Shown here one piece after another: positions 15,235 to 24,462 of a stretch of DNA of 64,000 nt. Position numbers and translations under genes: made by a program. Positions within the stretch are counted from its first letter, which is position 1; each line of letters begins with the position of its first letter. The notes below the pieces were generated by a model. That model ran no database searches, was not told the DNA's origin, and saw nothing but the letters and a program-made list of their open reading frames with translations. Source of the stretch: Hufsiella arboris (lineage in GTDB: Bacteria; Bacteroidota; Bacteroidia; Sphingobacteriales; Sphingobacteriaceae); assembly GCF_009834875.1 (NCBI RefSeq), contig NZ_WVHT01000010.1, positions 62,001 through 126,000 on the forward strand. Reading direction: 5' to 3'.

Positions 15235-16521
15235 TTAACTTGGTTTATTTGATATAGCTTTAGCCAGCGCATCTGCGAGAATACTAGTCACATTTTTCGC
15301 CGAATAAGCATCAAAAGCTTTCTGATTGATTTGACTGGCATCAAACGTTTCCCTAAAGGCTAGGAAGCTTGTCCACTTATTTAATAAAAATTTACCAATC
15401 TTATCTAAACCTGCTTCCCCATCAAACGTAAGTGTGAGGCCAGCTCCGGTACTTTCAATTACTTTACATGCCGAACTAGCCTGGTGAAGCACAGCAAAAA
15501 CAGGTTTTTGACTTAATACCGCCTGATAAACTTTTGAAGGGGTATAATGCGCTTCGGTACTCCCAATGATAAACGCTCCATCGGAAGCATTTAAATGTGT
15601 AAGTACCTCTAAATAAGGAATACGTTTTGGGTATTCAAAAATAACGCTTTCCCAAAGTCCGTATTTCGAAGCCAGCGCTTTAATATTATATGATTGAGCA
15701 TCATTGGGTGAATAACCACTTCCAATAAAATGGATTCGTATATTTTCGAAATGTTTCAGGTTGGCAGCTAATACTTTAAGGACTTCTTCAAGTGGTTTAT
15801 AGGCTTTTGGTAACATAGCACCGGCATACACGAAGTCGAAGGTGCCGGGTTCCTTTTTGAAGAGATAAGGTTTTAAGCCCAACCGTTCAACCATTAAGTG
15901 ATCTTCTGCTTCGCCGCCATAAGGCATAGACGCAGTGACTACTTTATTTTTTAAATGCGGGTTGCGTTCAAGCACCGCCTCGTAATATCCCGGAGCCACT
16001 CCGGTAATCAGGCTTACTTTTTTTACCGCCAGGGGTTCAAGCCATTCGCCTAATTTCATACTGCCATAGGCTTTGCTGATCTTCTTTTCAGTTCCTGGCC
16101 ACCGGTGCACCCATGGGTCGATATAATCAATGCCATATGGAATACCGGTCTTACGTGATATTATCGGGCCAAGTAGAGCGGCAAAATTGGACGGAATCGG
16201 AATGTATAAGAAATCTATTTTTTCGCTGCTGCAAAGGAAAAGAATTCTTTTAAGCATTTGTCTGAAGCCACGAATGCCAATATCGCCAATCAAACGGATA
16301 TTCTTTGTGCTGCTAGCGGCGACTTTTTCAATACGCAGGCTGGCTGGTAATAATTTTACAAGATTAGGATCTAAAGCCTCTTCATAATAAGCTTCGTCCA
16401 CAGTAACGATAATCGGTTCCCAGCCGAATTCAGGCAGATGCTTAGCAAATAAGCGGCTGCGGTGTACTGCCGCAAGATTAGATGGTGGAAAATGAGGGGA
16501 AACGATGATTACTTTTTTCAA
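15235..16521 (-). CDS. GT4-type glycosyltransferase (paralog of 2609-3985)
   Basis: Protein of 428 residues. It opens KKVIIVSPHFPPSNLAAVHR, then GWEPIIVTVDEAYYEEAL, matching the product of 2609-3985 segment by segment. The C-terminal domain has FVYAGAMLPKAYKPLEEVL, RIPYLEVLTHLNASDGAFI and YTPSKVYQAVLSQKPVFAV. Such enzymes transfer a sugar from a nucleotide donor to a lipid-linked acceptor. The gene is 2 bp downstream of the GT4 gene at 16524-17630. Unlike the paralog it lacks the C-terminal hydrophobic tail. Confidence 0.82.
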   Translation of the reverse strand: MKKVIIVSPHFPPSNLAAVHRSRLFAKHLPEFGWEPIIVTVDEAYYEEALDPNLVKLLPASLRIEKVAASSTKNIRLIGDIGIRGFRQMLKRILFLCSSEKIDFLYIPIPSNFAALLGPIISRKTGIPYGIDYIDPWVHRWPGTEKKISKAYGSMKLGEWLEPLAVKKVSLITGVAPGYYEAVLERNPHLKNKVVTASMPYGGEAEDHLMVERLGLKPYLFKKEPGTFDFVYAGAMLPKAYKPLEEVLKVLAANLKHFENIRIHFIGSGYSPNDAQSYNIKALASKYGLWESVIFEYPKRIPYLEVLTHLNASDGAFIIGSTEAHYTPSKVYQAVLSQKPVFAVLHQASSACKVIESTGAGLTLTFDGEAGLDKIGKFLLNKWTSFLAFRETFDASQINQKAFDAYSAKNVTSILADALAKAISNKPS

Positions 16522-16523
16522 TA

Positions 16524-17630
16524 TTAAAGCGAATCAATAAGGGGGGTTAATTTATTGAGTATTTGTGAATGAGTGGGAGAAGATTTAGCGATCAATTCAG
16601 TCTGTCGTATTGCTTCGTCAATTTTTTGCTGATCAAATGCTTCTGATTTTATCAGCTCAACGATTTCTGACGGGTTGTTACCGACTAAAATCTGGCCTTC
16701 TTTCCATTCGTATCCACGAGTACCTATAGCAGTTGAAATTATGGGCAAACCTAGTCCCAAGGCCTTGCCTAATTTTGTGCTTACTCCCCTGGAATAGTAA
16801 AATGCAAGATTTAAAAAGAACGACCAGGTTCCGACCTCCGCGCGAAGGTCATCTTCTTCTAAAAACCCGAGGTAACGAATAAATGGATACTTGACTGGCA
16901 GGGTTTCACCTCCACCTCCAATCAATACAAAATCTACGGCAATATTTTCTTGTTGTAGTTTATTTGCAATTGCCTCTATTGCGTAATAATTTGGATGATG
17001 CGTCATATCGCCAATAAAGCCGATTCTGCCTCTTTTAGGGGTATGTTTGATGGTTGTTGCTGTGATGACACGTGGGATCATCATTGTTTGCTTAGCATTC
17101 AGCCATTTTTCTATAGCATCTTCAACCGGAGAAACAGTTAAAACTAGATCGATATAGTCCTTTTTATAACTCGCCTCTTTTTTTAGCAAGTTTCCAAGCT
17201 TGTAAGATGAGGTTATCCGTTTGAGTAATGGTTGACTGGAGTTAAAACGTGTAAAATTATGAACAAAGTCCCCGGAATCGTTTCCATGGGAAAGCATGAT
17301 AACTTTCGCTAGATTTCCAAATCGTTGCTTGACAATTTTGGTCAAATTCATCGTTTGGGTCATATTGAAGGCAAAAACTGTAGGTTCCAATACCTGGATT
17401 TTCTCAATCTTAGCCAAAAACTCTTTTTCTGAATATAAGTTATATGCATCGACTCCTAATTTTGCAGTAATTTTAAAAGCAAAGTCTTTTCGGAATTTTA
17501 CTTCTATAACCTCTACATCATAACCGACTTTGAAAAGGTTTAAAAATTCAACTGTACAAAGTTTTACACCGCCTTCGGCATTGTTGGAGCTGATATATCT
17601 TTGGTCAGTGATGAAATAGCATTTTTTCAT
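16524..17630 (-). CDS. GT4-like glycosyltransferase
   Basis: Protein of 368 residues. The N-terminus reads KKCYFITDQRYISSNNAEGG, with the glycine loop of GT-B enzymes in EGGVKLCTVEFL. The C-terminal domain includes RIGFIGDMTHHPNYYAIEAI and then FYYSRGVSTKLGKALGLGLP, typical of the donor-binding half of GT4 enzymes. It probably adds one sugar in the repeat unit. The gene starts after an AT-rich 100-bp gap and is followed at 2 bp by the next GT4 gene, suggesting a new sub-operon or an old insertion boundary. Confidence 0.8.
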   Translation of the reverse strand: MKKCYFITDQRYISSNNAEGGVKLCTVEFLNLFKVGYDVEVIEVKFRKDFAFKITAKLGVDAYNLYSEKEFLAKIEKIQVLEPTVFAFNMTQTMNLTKIVKQRFGNLAKVIMLSHGNDSGDFVHNFTRFNSSQPLLKRITSSYKLGNLLKKEASYKKDYIDLVLTVSPVEDAIEKWLNAKQTMMIPRVITATTIKHTPKRGRIGFIGDMTHHPNYYAIEAIANKLQQENIAVDFVLIGGGGETLPVKYPFIRYLGFLEEDDLRAEVGTWSFFLNLAFYYSRGVSTKLGKALGLGLPIISTAIGTRGYEWKEGQILVGNNPSEIVELIKSEAFDQQKIDEAIRQTELIAKSSPTHSQILNKLTPLIDSL

Positions 17631-17732
17631 GTTGGAGTAAATAGGCAGTAATTTTTAGATTATGAATAAAATCGCATTCAATAAAATTTATCGGATAATT
17701 CCTATAAGCCTAATTTAAATACCAAGAAATTT

Positions 17733-18695
17733 TTAATGATTTATCAAATTATAGAAATATTCTCTGTACCCAGAGTGAACTTTTACAAAAGGATGGACTT
17801 TCTCAATATAATCTAGATAATATAAATTCCTGGCCCATGCACAATAGTGCTCCGCAACTAGAGAACTGTAAAGGTTAGCGTCAAAGGTTGGATGCTGTGT
17901 ATGCATCCTGTAAGACACATCAACTGTATCGAGCATTGGAAAGCAATCTCCTAGTTTTTGAAGTGCCATACATTGGACGGTTTGACTTTGTGTCCAGTTG
18001 TTTTTTGATATTAGACCATGGGATAGTATCTCTTCCAAGTACTTGAAGACTATTTTTTTGTTGGGAAACAGTACCAACCCTGCGTTGAATTGATATGGTA
18101 TTGATTTATTTAGGTAGCGTTCCATATCTTCACTGGAATATGAATATGCTGGACCCCGATCAACGTTGTAAAAACTATTAACGCTTCCATTTTTGATCAG
18201 TTGCTCTATGAAATCAGGTTCAAGAAAATATGGATTATTAAAAAATAAAATGTCGGTGTCGACCTGAAGACAATAGCGTGTTTTGCAAAAAAAAGCCAGG
18301 TCAGTCGATTGCAAGTTAACATTTGCTTTTTCTCTGAATTTTTTTAGGTTAGAAAAATTATTTTGTAAATAATATTCATTAATAATTCGGTCAGCTTCTT
18401 GTCTAACTATGATTTTGACTCCTAAAAAAGATGTTTCTAATAACTTAATATCAGATGCAGTCAATGAGCCGTCATCATGTATTTCCAACGGATATTTGAT
18501 AGAAAGAAACCTGTAAAGACTCTTCAACGTAGCTAGGGCCATATTTATTGAATTGTGACTTGTAAGTACAGAAATCGTCAACAATTCAGATTCGTCAAGT
18601 TTATATGAGATAGTATTTGCCAGTTGAACATTGAAACGTCTTATGTAAAATCTTCGAATGAGGTTATAGTATTTTGTTTTTAACCAGTTATACAT
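17733..18695 (-). CDS. Probable GT-A-type glycosyltransferase
   Basis: Protein of 320 residues, not firmly recognised. Features consistent with a GT-A transferase are LLTISVLTSHNSINMALATL near the N-terminus, LEIHDDGSL, and CLQVDTDILFFNNP, a D-x-D metal/nucleotide motif followed by hydrophobic residues. QFNAGLVLFP and a late WTQSQTVQCMAL segment resemble the acceptor side of GT8-like enzymes. It is similar in layout to the product of 19675-20595. It sits among glycosyltransferases with 29 bp to the gene upstream. Function beyond sugar transfer cannot be given. Confidence 0.62.
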   Translation of the reverse strand: MYNWLKTKYYNLIRRFYIRRFNVQLANTISYKLDESELLTISVLTSHNSINMALATLKSLYRFLSIKYPLEIHDDGSLTASDIKLLETSFLGVKIIVRQEADRIINEYYLQNNFSNLKKFREKANVNLQSTDLAFFCKTRYCLQVDTDILFFNNPYFLEPDFIEQLIKNGSVNSFYNVDRGPAYSYSSEDMERYLNKSIPYQFNAGLVLFPNKKIVFKYLEEILSHGLISKNNWTQSQTVQCMALQKLGDCFPMLDTVDVSYRMHTQHPTFDANLYSSLVAEHYCAWARNLYYLDYIEKVHPFVKVHSGYREYFYNLINH

Positions 18696-18724
18696 TTATT
18701 TAAGAGAACAGTGTTTTTTCAAAA

Positions 18725-19690
18725 TTAATTGATAATGTTTTTTATTTGTTTGGTTAGTTTCCAGCCAAGTAAACGTACCATTTTTTTAGTAATGCCGCCA
18801 GCTTGAAAACCTATGGTGGGTTTGGTCAGCTTGTTAATCTTCTCTGATGCAATATTGATCAAGTCTGAATTAGCTGGGTAATTTTCGTATATGAAATTTT
18901 GAAGCATGTTTGCACATGACAATTTTACTTTTTGATCCTCGGGGAAAAGTTTTAGGGCCTGGTCTATACCAGATATTAATGATGATAAATTTGAACGCTG
19001 ATACTGCCAACCAATTATTCTGGAAGACAGCCCTCCAATACCGGACCTGTAAAAAAATGTAGCTTTATCATTGTATAAAATATGACCAGCATCTGCGAAA
19101 ATCCTGCAATAAAAATCGAAATCGTCATTTAGAGTCAGATCTTCATTCCACAAACCAGCGCTGGCGATAAGTTTGCGTGGGACAAATACTCGCCCCGGCG
19201 GTGTCATATGTCTAGAAAACATCCAATAATCGGCTATCCACTGATAAAAAGTTAAATTTTCTTTTATAATGAACTGATCCTTAGTAAACGATTCTATTTT
19301 ATTGTTGTAAAATCTTCCCCATGAGGAAACTACAACATCGTCGGTTGAACCGCTAATCATGTTGACTTGAGATTGTATAAAATCTGGTTGCACATAGTCA
19401 TCCGCGTCGAAAAATACAATATATTTCCCACTGCTTTCTTGATAAGCTTGATTCCTGGCTGCCGACGCGCCTTTTCTTAATGCCTTGAAAATCTTCAGCC
19501 TGGAGTCCTTAAATTTCGAAATCTTCTCCCAGCTATCATCGGTCGACGAGTCGTCGACAATTATTATCTCGATGTTGCTATGCGACTGATTTAAGAGGCT
19601 ATCGAGAGTCGTTTCAATATAGGAGGATGCATTGTAGCATGGGATGCAGATGGAAACTGAATTCTCTTCACAAGTCAGACTTTTTTCCAT
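18725..19690 (-). CDS. GT2-family glycosyltransferase
   Basis: Protein of 321 residues with a canonical GT2 N-terminal domain: VSICIPCYNASSYIETTLDSL, IIIVDDSSTDDSW, GASAARNQA and YIVFFDADDYVQP (D-x-D), followed by DDFDFYCRI containing the catalytic-base region. It should transfer a sugar with inversion to a lipid-linked intermediate at the cytoplasmic face. The start overlaps the upstream gene (19675-20595) by 16 bp. Confidence 0.88.
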   Translation of the reverse strand: MEKSLTCEENSVSICIPCYNASSYIETTLDSLLNQSHSNIEIIIVDDSSTDDSWEKISKFKDSRLKIFKALRKGASAARNQAYQESSGKYIVFFDADDYVQPDFIQSQVNMISGSTDDVVVSSWGRFYNNKIESFTKDQFIIKENLTFYQWIADYWMFSRHMTPPGRVFVPRKLIASAGLWNEDLTLNDDFDFYCRIFADAGHILYNDKATFFYRSGIGGLSSRIIGWQYQRSNLSSLISGIDQALKLFPEDQKVKLSCANMLQNFIYENYPANSDLINIASEKINKLTKPTIGFQAGGITKKMVRLLGWKLTKQIKNIIN

Positions 19691-20595
19691 GCGATATTGA
19701 AATAATCCTTTTTTGATAGATCAACATAATGTTGCAGCGTACCTTTACAGGTGTTAACATCTTTTTCAGATGGATTAACGATATAATCATTTGAATTTAA
19801 GACAACAGAAGGTGTACTTCCTATAATCATAGCTGAGAGGGCCTGCTCCAAATAATACGATTTACCTTCACTATTTTCGAGTTCATCAACCCAGTATTCA
19901 AGCTTTTCCCAATTAATATTATTACTTTTTAAACCGATGGCGCCAACATTTACAAGATCGGGAATTACGGTATTACAGATTGCTTCAAGTTTTGCTTTTG
20001 GATAGCCGTAAGATTCCATGCAGTCTACCATATGTAGTGTAAGCTGAGGGTTTTTTAGCCATGCAATTAGTTCCTCGGGTTCAGCCCAAAATAGCATATC
20101 GGAATCAAGTACCAGTTTGAACTCCGGCCCGCCGTCGAATAAATGTACATCTGTAAGCTTTTTTATATGAGGATATTCAGCTCGCTTACGATTCAAAACC
20201 GGGAACGTTGTTTTAGGCAGATAGTTAGCGATCTTATTTTCAATTGTCTTACTATCAATAATGATGGCTCCGGGCAACTGGCGTTTTACCCGAGAAATTA
20301 ATTCTGCATCAAAACTGCCATCGTCTACCAGATATATGCAGAATTTTTCGTTACAGTATTTTGAAAGCGACTTTAAACAGAATAAGGTTTGATATAAATA
20401 TTTTTTTCCTGTTAAAAAGTAAATCGGTAAACCATCATGAAAGCATTTTATTGGGGAAAAAGAATAACTTGCGCTTTCCATTTCTGTTTTACCAGCCAGC
20501 ATTTGCTCGTAAGCTTTTTTTCCTCCAAAACGATTCATTTCCTGCCAACGAAACTTTGGTTCCCGATAGATTTTATCTACTAATTTTTGGAACAT
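19675..20595 (-). CDS. Probable GT-A-type glycosyltransferase
   Basis: Protein of 306 residues. After a basic N-terminal stretch, GLPIYFLTGKKYLYQTLFCL and CIYLVDDGSFDAEL form a GT-A-like start. FKLVLDSDMLFWAEP supplies a D-x-D motif, and SYYLEQALSAMIIG is a later conserved-looking helix. It resembles the product of 17733-18695 in order of elements. It overlaps both neighbours (16 bp each), so it is tightly coupled within the glycosyltransferase run. Donor and acceptor are unknown. Confidence 0.65.
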   Translation of the reverse strand: MFQKLVDKIYREPKFRWQEMNRFGGKKAYEQMLAGKTEMESASYSFSPIKCFHDGLPIYFLTGKKYLYQTLFCLKSLSKYCNEKFCIYLVDDGSFDAELISRVKRQLPGAIIIDSKTIENKIANYLPKTTFPVLNRKRAEYPHIKKLTDVHLFDGGPEFKLVLDSDMLFWAEPEELIAWLKNPQLTLHMVDCMESYGYPKAKLEAICNTVIPDLVNVGAIGLKSNNINWEKLEYWVDELENSEGKSYYLEQALSAMIIGSTPSVVLNSNDYIVNPSEKDVNTCKGTLQHYVDLSKKDYFNIAWKKV

Positions 20596-21740
20596 TTTAT
20601 AGAATCATAGGTAAATAGCAATTCTGATAAAAGCTTCAAATGTATTGTTTCTGGATTAAAATAATTGTTGAACTCTGTGATTTTGACATTAGCTTTTTCA
20701 AAAATGTCAGAATTATCAATAATATGCTTTAAGCTTTCCAATTCGTAGCTTTCAATATACAATGGCCATTTATTTTTGATACTCCAATTTCCTAAAGCAG
20801 ACTCTTTTGGTGCAATAGTAATTGTAGCAATACCTAATCGAGTATATTGAATAAATTTACTTGGGAAACAGGTTTTTATCCATGGCATTTCGTCAATCTT
20901 TTCGGGATAAGGAATAATGCATGCATCGCAATTTTCTAGAAGATATTGATTAGATTCATCAGCGGTTTCAAACAGCTCTCTGTATGTGACATTTTTGTAT
21001 TTGGTACATAAAAATCTGGCTTGTTCGTTATTGCCAATTAAATGCAATGAAATAGCCATTTCCTCTAATAATGCAGATAATTTGTCGAGGTAAGGAATAA
21101 TCTCAGTATATAAGGAACCGGAGTATCCAATAGATAAAATTTTTGACTGCTTTCTTAGAGAAGCTTGAGTCAATGCAACGATCTCACCCGGAATAGGGTA
21201 TAGTATTTCGAATTTTTGCGAATACTCTGGCCAGTTATCTTTGAAGGCTTCTGAAGCGATAAAAACTTTCTTACTTGCATCCAATATCTTTTCAGTATTT
21301 AGTTTCATTAAATACGATGACTTATGGTTATGCAATTCAAGAGTATCATCGTGAAAAAAACTTATCAATGGAATTTGTGTCTTTTCCTGAACAAACGCGC
21401 AAAATGGCGCTAAAAAATCTCCGTATACATATCCAACCAAATTTGTTATCTGATATTCTTCTATGATTTGTTTAACATGGTTGTTAAAATAATCCCAAAA
21501 TCTTATTTTTTGCGAAACGCCGGTTGCATGGTATGGGGGATAATACCATTTTCTGTTCGGAAGTAAATGAACGGTAAAGTTGTTGTCTAACTTTTTTTTT
21601 CTTCGTTGATACGAATTATGGTCAGTTACAACATGAATGCTGTGTCCTTCATCTACCAACTTTTTAAAGTGCCTGAAAAAAACAACCTCACTAGCGTAAG
21701 TATCTAACGGAAGCATTTCAGAAATAAAGAGGATGTTCAT
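20580..21740 (-). CDS. GT4-like glycosyltransferase
   Basis: Protein of 386 residues with a GT-B layout. MNILFISEMLPLDTYASEVV is the first strand and loop, and VGYVYGDFLAPFCAFVQ and PLISFFHDDTLELHNHK follow in the acceptor domain. ILSIGYSGSLYTEIIPYLDKL starts the donor domain, with SKFIQYTRLGIATITIA near the end where GT4 enzymes keep the donor phosphate contacts. The usual E-x7-E motif is not obvious, so the subfamily is uncertain. Confidence 0.72.
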   Translation of the reverse strand: MNILFISEMLPLDTYASEVVFFRHFKKLVDEGHSIHVVTDHNSYQRRKKKLDNNFTVHLLPNRKWYYPPYHATGVSQKIRFWDYFNNHVKQIIEEYQITNLVGYVYGDFLAPFCAFVQEKTQIPLISFFHDDTLELHNHKSSYLMKLNTEKILDASKKVFIASEAFKDNWPEYSQKFEILYPIPGEIVALTQASLRKQSKILSIGYSGSLYTEIIPYLDKLSALLEEMAISLHLIGNNEQARFLCTKYKNVTYRELFETADESNQYLLENCDACIIPYPEKIDEMPWIKTCFPSKFIQYTRLGIATITIAPKESALGNWSIKNKWPLYIESYELESLKHIIDNSDIFEKANVKITEFNNYFNPETIHLKLLSELLFTYDSIKCSKN

Positions 21741-21760
21741 TTTAAATCCTGAATTTGATC

Positions 21761-22729
21761 TCAGTTCTTTATTTCCCTGATAATTTTGTTAGTAATCCGT
21801 TTTGCCAATGAAACACTCGGTATTTGAAAAGGATATTTAGAATTATAATAATTTATGCTGTTATAGTCATGACTGTTCTCTTTTTGAAGATCATAAAGGT
21901 AATCTGTATACAGTTTTATCATTTCTGGCCTGTTTTCAAATGTAAACCGCCCATCCGCTCTTGGCATAAGTTGCTTTAAAAATTTATCAAAACTACTGAA
22001 ATGATAAAAGAATAAATCTTCAGTATCATTTACTTTGAAATTTCCACCGATGAGTTTGATTGAACGGTCGTGAAGATTCCAGTATGCTGCGTTTAACCCT
22101 GGATGTTCAGCAACAGTCACATCTTTAAAAAGCAAGGGTACAAGATTAAACCATATCTGATCAGTGAAGTAACCTTCTTTAAGATCGATGACGCATTTTT
22201 CTGCCAATCGCTCACACCACCAGTTCAGAAATTTATCGGAAGATCCAGATCTTTTTAGTCCAAGAAACCCTAGATTATAAATGCCATGATTCAAAAAGAG
22301 ATTCTCGCCGGGAAATAAACCGTCAAACGGGATCGGCTCTAAAATGTGAGGAGTTAAAAGTATAGAAGTATTTTCCCAAAATTGTTCGAAGGCATTAATC
22401 GGCCGATATACTTTAATATCAGGGTCAAAATAATATACAGTGCTGGCACCGGTGTGTTTAAACAAGTATTTAAAAGCGACACCTTTGATAGCTGTGTTAA
22501 ACTCTACAACATTATAGTTTTCCAGTTGCCACTGCAGGTTAGGAATATCTAATTCATCTGGAGTGATAACCTTTTCAAAGCCCAATCCAGCATAATTAAT
22601 CTGATCTGATTTTTCATCAGCAAGAAATAGATAAACCGGAACTGCATTCTGGCTTTTAATGGACTTTAATAAAACAAGTGCTTTATTCAGGTAATTATTG
22701 GAACAAATAGTAAATGCAATTGTGCTCAT
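21761..22729 (-). CDS. GT-A-type glycosyltransferase (DPD-motif family)
   Basis: Protein of 322 residues. IAFTICSNNYLNKALVLLKS, then VYYFDPDIKVYRPINAFEQF and SILLTPHILEPIPFDG match a widespread GT8-like family in surface polysaccharide loci in which D-P-D is the metal-binding motif. NLGFLGLKRSGSSDKFLNWW and FTDQIWFNLVPLLF are the following conserved blocks. It transfers a sugar from a nucleotide donor. It lies 6 bp after the GT2 gene upstream. Confidence 0.75.
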   Translation of the reverse strand: MSTIAFTICSNNYLNKALVLLKSIKSQNAVPVYLFLADEKSDQINYAGLGFEKVITPDELDIPNLQWQLENYNVVEFNTAIKGVAFKYLFKHTGASTVYYFDPDIKVYRPINAFEQFWENTSILLTPHILEPIPFDGLFPGENLFLNHGIYNLGFLGLKRSGSSDKFLNWWCERLAEKCVIDLKEGYFTDQIWFNLVPLLFKDVTVAEHPGLNAAYWNLHDRSIKLIGGNFKVNDTEDLFFYHFSSFDKFLKQLMPRADGRFTFENRPEMIKLYTDYLYDLQKENSHDYNSINYYNSKYPFQIPSVSLAKRITNKIIREIKN

Positions 22730-22735
22730 AGGTAT

Positions 22736-23548
22736 TTATTTAACTATCCGACGCAAAGGGTTAATCAAAAAATTCCCCAATTTGTAATCCAGTGAATTCT
22801 TGTACATTCTAGTCAACTGTGAGTTTTTGCGCTTTACGAGTATCGGGTCATCCCAATATTTTTCGTAGAGGCTTTTGTATTTGTTATAAATATAATTTCT
22901 AAGCTCTCTTGAATGTTCATCCTTTATGGCTTGGAGCATCGACTCGTTTTTTATCCTATAAAAAAAAACTGTCTCCTCTAAAAAATGAACTTTATCTTGT
23001 TCGGTTAGTAATTGCAGCCAAAAATCCCAATCCTCGTAACCTGATTTCATGCTTTCATCATAGCCGTTGGTATTATCAAAATCTTTCTTTCGATAGATAG
23101 CTGAACAGTAGATTAAATTCCCTTCAAGTAAGCCATGATATGAATATGTTTCGAGTTCCCATTTGCAGTTAACCGCGCCAAATTTAATTGCATTGCCATA
23201 TACAAGTTTAATGTGATCATTCGCAAACAGTACTTTTTTTGCACTTCCAAGATATGAACTGCTTATGTAATCATCTGCGTCAAGTGGCAAAATAAACTCT
23301 CCTTTTGCAATCTTAATACCGGCATTCCTTGCGGAACTTAACCCACCATTTTCTTTTTTCAGATATACAAAACGTCGATCTTTTTTAACCCATTCAAGTG
23401 CTATCTTCTCGGTGTTATCGGGTGAACCGTCATCTACTATTATGCATTCCCAATTGAAGTGAGTTTGACTAAGTACCGATTGCAATGTTTCAGATAGGAA
23501 TTGTGCCTGATTATAGCAAGGTACGATAATTGAAAAGTCAGGACTCAT
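22736..23548 (-). CDS. GT2-family glycosyltransferase
   Basis: Protein of 270 residues: FSIIVPCYNQAQFLSETLQS, CIIVDDGSPDNT, GLSSARNAGI, FILPLDADDYIS (D-x-D) and YEDWDFWLQL, all in the order of inverting GT2 enzymes. The C-terminal part is short and basic. The gene overlaps the upstream GT2 gene by 4 bp (ATGA-type junction), which indicates cotranslation. It probably adds a residue of the same repeat unit. Confidence 0.88.
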   Translation of the reverse strand: MSPDFSIIVPCYNQAQFLSETLQSVLSQTHFNWECIIVDDGSPDNTEKIALEWVKKDRRFVYLKKENGGLSSARNAGIKIAKGEFILPLDADDYISSSYLGSAKKVLFANDHIKLVYGNAIKFGAVNCKWELETYSYHGLLEGNLIYCSAIYRKKDFDNTNGYDESMKSGYEDWDFWLQLLTEQDKVHFLEETVFFYRIKNESMLQAIKDEHSRELRNYIYNKYKSLYEKYWDDPILVKRKNSQLTRMYKNSLDYKLGNFLINPLRRIVK

Positions 23549-24462
23549 AAAAAAGAAGCTAACTTAAAAGCCAGTTTGTATTTCAGTTTTGTGTTAGGCA
23601 AATTTTGAAGAAGGCCCAATATTTTATGAATAGGAGTATTTATTTTTTTTGAAAGCTCTAGTACTATAACGAATACCAAGCTGGCGGTATCCTTATTGAA
23701 AATTCCCCATTTAATCCTTTGGATAATCTGATGACCCCACTTAGATAAGTTGCTTGTAGTTCGTAATAACTCAAACATTTTTATTGTAGGAACAGCAATG
23801 TTCTCATTCGAGAAAGTACTTTGGAGAGTGTGGATGCGATAATAAAATAACCTGGCGTCGATAGAAGCGAATCTTTTTCCAGACAATAAAAGCTTCAGCC
23901 ACAAATGATAATCTTCGACATTCTGGATAGTAGGATTCTCTTCAAATCCATTAACCGTTAATATCGCCTCTTTTTTTACAAGGACTGATAAAATTGGAAT
24001 TTGGTTACCGCTGATAAATAGACCAATATCATTTTGACTCCATTCATTTTTCACGAGTACGTTAAAGTCGGTTGCAACTTTTTCTTGTAGCGCATATCCT
24101 TGTGAAAAAACAAGATCTGTTTCAGGATGATTCGCAAGAAAGTCTGTTTGAATTTTAAGCTTTTCAGGATTCCATAAGTCGTCGGCGTCCAAAAATGCGA
24201 GGTAAGATCCATTACTATTTTCAATCCCCAGGTTTCTCGCTTTACCTTGTTTTCCATTTTCCTGGAAATAATATCGAATTCGATCATCAGTGGCGGCGAT
24301 CTTTTTTACAATATCCGCTGTTGTATCGGAAGATCCATCGTCAATTATAATTAGTTCCCAATTCTCATAGGTTTGCACTATTACACTATTGATACTCTCC
24401 CGGATATAACGTTCGGCATTGTAGGCAGGCATAATAACAGATACTATAGGCTCTTTTTTCAA
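23545..24462 (-). CDS. GT2-family glycosyltransferase
   Basis: Protein of 305 residues with GT2 hallmarks VSVIMPAYNAERYIRESINS, LIIIDDGSSDTTADIV, GKARNLGIE, YLAFLDADDLWNPEKL and VEDYHLWLKLL. A C-terminal region of basic and hydrophobic residues follows (about 225-305). It overlaps the upstream WbsX-like gene by 4 bp and the downstream GT2 gene by 4 bp, making a tightly coupled trio. Confidence 0.88.
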   Translation of the reverse strand: MKKEPIVSVIMPAYNAERYIRESINSVIVQTYENWELIIIDDGSSDTTADIVKKIAATDDRIRYYFQENGKQGKARNLGIENSNGSYLAFLDADDLWNPEKLKIQTDFLANHPETDLVFSQGYALQEKVATDFNVLVKNEWSQNDIGLFISGNQIPILSVLVKKEAILTVNGFEENPTIQNVEDYHLWLKLLLSGKRFASIDARLFYYRIHTLQSTFSNENIAVPTIKMFELLRTTSNLSKWGHQIIQRIKWGIFNKDTASLVFVIVLELSKKINTPIHKILGLLQNLPNTKLKYKLAFKLASFL

